DNA from: Gammaproteobacteria bacterium
GTDB taxonomy: Bacteria > Pseudomonadota > Gammaproteobacteria > Francisellales > CACEW01
Length of the DNA stretch: 9,814 nucleotides
NCBI GenBank assembly: GCA_028282045.1
Contig: JANQIS010000248.1
Location: forward strand, 1-9,814
Direction: 5' to 3'
Under the pieces are notes generated by a model. The model did no database searches and had not been told where the DNA came from. It saw nothing but the letters and a program-made list of their open reading frames with translations. Both the position numbers and the translations under genes were made by a program. The first letter of the stretch is position 1. Each line of letters opens with the position of its first letter. Of the stretch, positions 6,083-9,814 are shown piece by piece.

Positions 6083-6332
6083 GGTTTTCTCCTTGGTATG
6101 GGTTGTAATCTACCGCTTGATCCGCACCATCCAACACCGGAAAATAACCTTAGTGATAGAAAAATCTCACTCACTACCGCTATTTTGACACAATGCACCC
6201 AGAGGGTGTGACGATCAGCGTGTTATTTCAACCAACTGCATGTAACAAAGCCACTGCATAACTATCGTTAAGTTGAGGATGGTAACGACGTTAAGTTATG
6301 CAATGACTTTGCTAATCATTTGCAATCGATCG
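6083..6332 (-). promoter_or_regulatory. Predicted rpsB 5' leader (probable S2 autoregulatory region)
   Basis: This covers most of the 303-nt non-coding stretch between rpsB and map. With the promoter proposed at 6339-6367 the rpsB mRNA would have a leader of about 250 nt. It holds a large hairpin (6243-6314), a small hairpin CACCC-TCT-GGGTG (6196-6208), two copies of AGCGGTAG on the - strand (6110-6117 and 6174-6181), and AAGGAG before the start codon. S2-mediated feedback on rpsB-tsf through a structured leader is known in gammaproteobacteria. That this leader does the same is inference, since I cannot align it here. Confidence 0.4.
6243..6314 (-). repeat. 21-bp imperfect inverted repeat, hairpin in rpsB-sense RNA
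   Basis: Bases 6243-6263 pair with 6294-6314: 18 of 21 positions are Watson-Crick. The other three (6245/6312, 6251/6306, 6254/6303) are A-C or C-A on the + strand, so all three become G-U pairs in RNA copied in the rpsB direction. The core TGCATAACT / AGTTATGCA (6255-6263 / 6294-6302) is perfect. Inside the loop CGTTA (6266-6270) can pair with TAACG (6283-6287). The structure begins about 18 nt after the predicted rpsB transcription start. Confidence 0.75.
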
Positions 6333-6338
6333 TGCGAA

Positions 6339-6367
6339 TTTATACCATAACGGCTGGTTAACAGCAA
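6339..6367 (-). promoter_or_regulatory. Probable rpsB-tsf promoter (extended -10)
   Basis: On the - strand TTGCTG (6367-6362) and TATAAA (6344-6339, 5/6) are 17 nt apart, and TGG directly before TATAAA supplies an extended -10 element. The bases after it (TTCGCACG) are G/C-containing, as in discriminators of growth-rate-regulated ribosomal promoters. The start would be at about 6330-6333. The -35 is weak (3/6), which extended -10 promoters tolerate. Confidence 0.55.
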
Positions 6368-6385
6368 TAAGATGTTGCAAATTAA

Positions 6386-7168
6386 GTGGAAATTCATATC
6401 AAGTCCCCTCAAGAAATCGAAAAAATGCGCATTGCCGGCCGCCTGGCGGCCAGTGTTTTAGACATGATCGGGCCATATGTCCAAGCCGGTATCACAACAG
6501 ATGAGCTTAACACGTTGTGTCATAATTTTATTGTTAATGAGTTAGATGCCATTCCGGCACCGCTCAATTATAAAGGCTTTCCTAAATCAATCTGCACCTC
6601 AGTCAATCATGTAGTCTGTCATGGTATCCCGGGAGATAAGAAGCTCAAAAAAGGCGATATTCTCAATATCGACGTGACCATTATTAAAGATGGCTACCAT
6701 GGCGATACCAGTAAAATGTTTTTTATTGGCGAGTCTTCTATTATGGCTAAACGCTTGGTTGAAGTGACCTATGAATGTCTATGGAAAGGTATTGAGATTG
6801 TCAGACCTGGTATTCATTTGGGTGATATCGGCTATGTAATTCAACAACATGCTGAAAAACAGCATTTTTCGGTAGTGCGTGAATTTTGCGGTCATGGTAT
6901 TGGTTCTGAATTTCATGAAGATGCGATCCAGGTATTACACTACGGCAAACCTGACACCGGCCTTAGTGTGCAAGCAGGTATGACTTTCACCATTGAACCA
7001 ATGATTAATGCGGGTAAAGCTAGTGTTAAAGTCCTGCCCGATGGTTGGACAGCGGTAACACGCGACCGTCCTTTATCGGCCCAGTGGGAGCATACCCTTC
7101 TGGTAACACCGGATGGTTATGAGGTGCTGACTTTGCGTGATGAAGAAAAAGCACATGGCCGTGGATAA
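6386..7168 (+). CDS. map: Methionine aminopeptidase, type I
   Basis: This enzyme removes the initiator methionine from nascent cytoplasmic proteins whose second residue is small. The 260-aa length fits type I Map (E. coli 264). All five metal ligands of the pita-bread fold are visible: Asp96 (NIDV), Asp107 (HGDTSKMF), His170 (EFCGHGIG), Glu204 (FTIEPMINAG) and Glu235 (SAQWEH). The substrate-binding His79 (VVCHGIP) is also present. The start is GTG at 6386, directly after an in-frame TAA, so nothing longer is possible. It gives the usual spacing to the IEKMR motif, whereas the next ATG (residue 14) would cut into the fold. No clear Shine-Dalgarno precedes it. Divergent from rpsB and overlapping glnD, as in enterobacteria; probably first in a map-glnD-asparaginase operon. 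No confident promoter was found. Confidence 0.97.
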   Translation: MEIHIKSPQEIEKMRIAGRLAASVLDMIGPYVQAGITTDELNTLCHNFIVNELDAIPAPLNYKGFPKSICTSVNHVVCHGIPGDKKLKKGDILNIDVTIIKDGYHGDTSKMFFIGESSIMAKRLVEVTYECLWKGIEIVRPGIHLGDIGYVIQQHAEKQHFSVVREFCGHGIGSEFHEDAIQVLHYGKPDTGLSVQAGMTFTIEPMINAGKASVKVLPDGWTAVTRDRPLSAQWEHTLLVTPDGYEVLTLRDEEKAHGRG

Positions 7169-9605
7169 GCACCATTTATTTGGCACATTGCAATCTCAGC
7201 TACAACGCAGCACTCCAATCCGTCTTATTCTCAAGCAATTGAGCAGCCAGGTCGACCGGATTATGCGCCAGTATTGGCCTGAGGCACTCAGTCATTGCTC
7301 ACTGCTGGCTATTGGTGGTTATGGGCGGTGCCAATTACATCCTTTTTCTGACGTTGATATCGTTATTATCACCCCTACTGATGCTGTATGTGATATCTCG
7401 ATATCCACATTCTTACAGGCATTATGGGATGAAGGTTTGAAAGTCAGCCATAGTGTGCGCAGCTTTGAGGGTTGTTTACAGGATAGCCAGACCGATTTAC
7501 ACCTCTATACCAGTCTGCTGGAAGCACGTGATCTGGCTGGTGTGCCGCAGCAACCGGCATTATTTAACACGCTATGCGCTTCATCTCGCTGGACTGACAG
7601 TGCCTTTCTACAAGCAAAAATAGATGAACTTATCCAACGCCATTATCAGGAATATGACAATCTTGAGCCTGATATTAAAACCTATCCCGGTGGTATCCGT
7701 GATTTTCATCACTTGTTGTGGTGTATTAAGCGACTATACCATAGCGACAGCTACCGTATTATGTACCAGCGTCGCTTGCTCACCCACGATGAAATGATTG
7801 AACTACGCCAGGCCGTAAACTGGCTGATGACTTGTCGCTTTCATTTACATTGTATGGCCGGCAAAGCCGTAGATCATTTGCGTTTTGATTTTCAAATGCA
7901 ACTTGCTGAACAATACGGTTTCAAGGATACACCAGCACAAAAAGCAGTAGAACAATTTATGCAATGTTTTTACCGCGCCGCCAATACAGTCAGGGTCATC
8001 ATACGGATTCTCAATCAGCAATTTGTTGAACAGTTTATTGAACAAGATGACAGCATCACACCGATTGAGATTGGCTTTAGTGTGCAATATAACGCCTTGC
8101 ATATTGATAACCCGCAGGCTCTAACATCCCAACCTGGCCTATTGATGCAGGCATTTTGCTTATTGTCACAACACCCGCATCTGAAAGGTTTTTCAGTTGA
8201 GACCATCCGTCAGATTCGTTATATCACCTCCCAGGAACAAATCTGGCAACCGGATCAACAATGCCGTGAATACTTTTTGAGAATGTTGCAAATGTCCCAT
8301 GGTGTGTATCATCAACTCTCGCGTATGAACGATTATGGTGTATTGGGATTATTGATTCCCGATTGGCAACACTGTGTGGGCCAGATGCAATTTGATTTGT
8401 TCCATCGTCACACGGTAGATCTGCATATCTTGGAAGTCATTCGCCAAGCCCGACAACTCCTGCTGACTGAAATGGCCGATACACTGCCGCATGCGAGTAA
8501 AGTTTGTCAACAATTGCCGGATTATCGATTGTTATATTTAGCTATTCTCTTTCATGATATCGGCAAAGGCACCGGCATAGATCACGCCATTTGGGGCGCT
8601 CAATCCGTACAACGCTTTGCCAAGCAATTCAATCTTAATTCACAGCAAGCAGAGCTAGTGGGTTGGCTGGTGACACAGCATTTAATTTTTTCCCATACAG
8701 CACAAAAAGCCGATATCGATGACTCTGAGATTATCGCTGATTTTGCCCAGCAAGTTGGCTCAATTGAACGACTCAATTATTTATATGTTCTCACAGTAGT
8801 TGATATCCGTAGCACTAATATGAAACTATGGACCACTTGGGTAACACAACTGTTGGAAAAACTGTATCACCACACGTATCATGAGCTGCTTGGCATGCAA
8901 GAAGATGAAACGGATCTGTGCCGACATATCCCCGCTAACTATCTGAATCAATGGCCTGACTCTTACTTTGATCGTGTGGATGATGCCGATATTCGCTGGC
9001 AGCTTACACCACCCCGACGACCAAAAGCTCCGTTAATCAAAATCCGCAACCACCCTGAACATGGCCAATGCGAGCTGGTAATTCGTCTGCCCAATCAGCG
9101 CTATATTTTCGCCTCGGTGACCAATGTTATCGACCGCCTGAATCTGAATATCGTCGAAGCACGGATGTTTATATCACAGCAAAATGAGATCCTGTTAAGC
9201 CTGGTGCTGCTGGAGCATAATAATCATACACTGACTGATGCACAGTGCCAACAAGAATTGCAAGTACAACTGCAACAAGTATTACAACAAGCTGACCTGC
9301 CTAAACGGGCTGCTACCCGTCCACACAAACCGCAGAGCATAGAGCATTTTGTTGAAAATCAGGTAACCTGCCAAATGCTTGATGACAACAATATTGAAAT
9401 CAATCTCACCACGGTAGATCGGCGTGGTTTGTTGGCTGATGTGGCACAGGTATTTGCCACACACCATCTGATGGTAACCCACCTTAAAGTGATGACTTCA
9501 GGTGAAATAGTGGAAGATCGTTTTGTCGTGCTAGCCTCTGAACCAAGCAAAGTCAATCTGGATCGGCTACAATCTGATTTATTATCAGCATTGTCACTTG
9601 TTTGA
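7137..9605 (+). CDS. glnD: Bifunctional uridylyltransferase/uridylyl-removing enzyme GlnD
   Basis: GlnD senses glutamine and adds or removes UMP on PII proteins, setting glutamine synthetase activity and NtrBC signalling. Length is 822 aa (E. coli 890; shorter mainly at the N-terminus and in linkers). The nucleotidyltransferase domain has GGYGRCQLHPFSDVD at 60-74 (Asp72, Asp74 metal ligands) and NLEPDIKTYPGGIRDFH at 175-191. The HD phosphohydrolase domain follows GQMQFDLFHRHTVD (415-428), with the HD pair at 473-474 in LFHDIGKG. Two ACT domains (about 645-700 and 752-815; VDRRGLLADVAQVFA at 760-774) end the protein. Both activities should be intact. The start is GTG 7137 with GAGGTG (7121-7126) 10 nt upstream; ATG 7140 or 7155 are alternatives. 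In every case it overlaps the map 3' end by 14-32 nt, implying translational coupling. Confidence 0.97.
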   Translation: MMKKKHMAVDKHHLFGTLQSQLQRSTPIRLILKQLSSQVDRIMRQYWPEALSHCSLLAIGGYGRCQLHPFSDVDIVIITPTDAVCDISISTFLQALWDEGLKVSHSVRSFEGCLQDSQTDLHLYTSLLEARDLAGVPQQPALFNTLCASSRWTDSAFLQAKIDELIQRHYQEYDNLEPDIKTYPGGIRDFHHLLWCIKRLYHSDSYRIMYQRRLLTHDEMIELRQAVNWLMTCRFHLHCMAGKAVDHLRFDFQMQLAEQYGFKDTPAQKAVEQFMQCFYRAANTVRVIIRILNQQFVEQFIEQDDSITPIEIGFSVQYNALHIDNPQALTSQPGLLMQAFCLLSQHPHLKGFSVETIRQIRYITSQEQIWQPDQQCREYFLRMLQMSHGVYHQLSRMNDYGVLGLLIPDWQHCVGQMQFDLFHRHTVDLHILEVIRQARQLLLTEMADTLPHASKVCQQLPDYRLLYLAILFHDIGKGTGIDHAIWGAQSVQRFAKQFNLNSQQAELVGWLVTQHLIFSHTAQKADIDDSEIIADFAQQVGSIERLNYLYVLTVVDIRSTNMKLWTTWVTQLLEKLYHHTYHELLGMQEDETDLCRHIPANYLNQWPDSYFDRVDDADIRWQLTPPRRPKAPLIKIRNHPEHGQCELVIRLPNQRYIFASVTNVIDRLNLNIVEARMFISQQNEILLSLVLLEHNNHTLTDAQCQQELQVQLQQVLQQADLPKRAATRPHKPQSIEHFVENQVTCQMLDDNNIEINLTTVDRRGLLADVAQVFATHHLMVTHLKVMTSGEIVEDRFVVLASEPSKVNLDRLQSDLLSALSLV

Positions 9606-9613
9606 ATACTGCC

Positions 9614-9814
9614 ATGGCACAACGTAAAGTTTTTATTCTCTACACCGGTGGTACCATCGGTATGGTAAAAACCGATTATGGGTTTAAACCACAACCAGGT
9701 TACTTATCAGATTATCTGCATCAGCATCCGGCTCTGAAAAACCATACTATCCCTCTGTTTACCATTAAAGAATATTCACCCTTGCTTGATTCTGCCAATA
9801 TGCAACCACAGGAT
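9614..9814 (+). CDS. ansA: L-asparaginase, type I (3' end outside window)
   Basis: It hydrolyses L-asparagine to aspartate and ammonia. Only the first 67 codons are in the window. They carry the N-terminal signature YTGGTIGM (residues 10-17), whose first threonine is the catalytic nucleophile region of the asparaginase/glutaminase family, and EYSPLLDSANMQPQD (53-67), which matches the type I (cytoplasmic, AnsA-like) form with its active-site Asp-Ser pair. There is no signal peptide, as expected for type I rather than the periplasmic type II enzyme. The ATG at 9614 is 8 nt after the glnD stop and has no obvious Shine-Dalgarno, so coupled translation with glnD is likely. Linkage to glnD makes a nitrogen-metabolism role sensible. 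Assignment to ansA rather than another type I paralogue is likely, not certain. Confidence 0.88.
   Translation, partial: MAQRKVFILYTGGTIGMVKTDYGFKPQPGYLSDYLHQHPALKNHTIPLFTIKEYSPLLDSANMQPQD

Noticed and set aside
6320..6348. + strand promoter for map (TTGCAA with TATACC/TACCAT)
   Set aside because: Spacing is 15 nt for TATACC, or the -10 is poor at 17 nt. The same bases form a better extended -10 promoter on the - strand for rpsB.

Overview
This window is a stretch of gammaproteobacterial housekeeping chromosome. The evidence is the divergent pair rpsB-tsf / map-glnD, which matches the enterobacterial arrangement, plus a GlnD with the full NT-HD-ACT-ACT layout and MutS, PyrG and EF-Ts proteins close to gammaproteobacterial forms. 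Base composition looks to be in the mid-40s % G+C by eye and is fairly even throughout. I cannot name the genus. A Legionellales-like or other host-associated lineage is a guess only, prompted by the rearranged gene order and the long basic tail on ribosomal protein S2.

Layout. On the + strand, the 3' part of mutS (1-1038) is followed by a 104-nt gap with a convincing sigma70-type promoter and a compact hairpin, then pyrG (1143-2792). On the - strand, running towards pyrG, is an unrecognised gene (2845-3830) split into two open frames by an apparent one-base frameshift in a run of five A's; its 3' end also carries a 12-bp inverted repeat. Upstream of it on the same strand are tsf (4014-4892) and rpsB (4961-6082), forming the S2/EF-Ts operon. 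The 303-nt region between rpsB and map holds a good extended -10 promoter for rpsB and, inside the predicted rpsB leader RNA, a 21-bp hairpin. All three of that hairpin's non-Watson-Crick positions become G-U pairs only in the rpsB-sense RNA. On the + strand, map (6386-7168) overlaps glnD (7137-9605), and the first 67 codons of a type I L-asparaginase (9614 onward) follow, probably as one operon.

How the genes fit together. rpsB-tsf supply translation factors. map removes the N-terminal methionine from new proteins. glnD and the asparaginase concern nitrogen status and release of ammonia from asparagine. pyrG makes CTP using glutamine as nitrogen donor. mutS is mismatch repair. In the usual order tsf is followed by pyrH-frr and pyrG by kdsA/eno; here both expected neighbours are absent and the broken or frameshifted orphan gene sits at the junction, so this looks like a rearrangement breakpoint.

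I found no mobile element, CRISPR array, RNA gene or defence system. The best candidates for something new are the rpsB leader structure, the S2 tail, and the frameshifted orphan with its inverted repeat.
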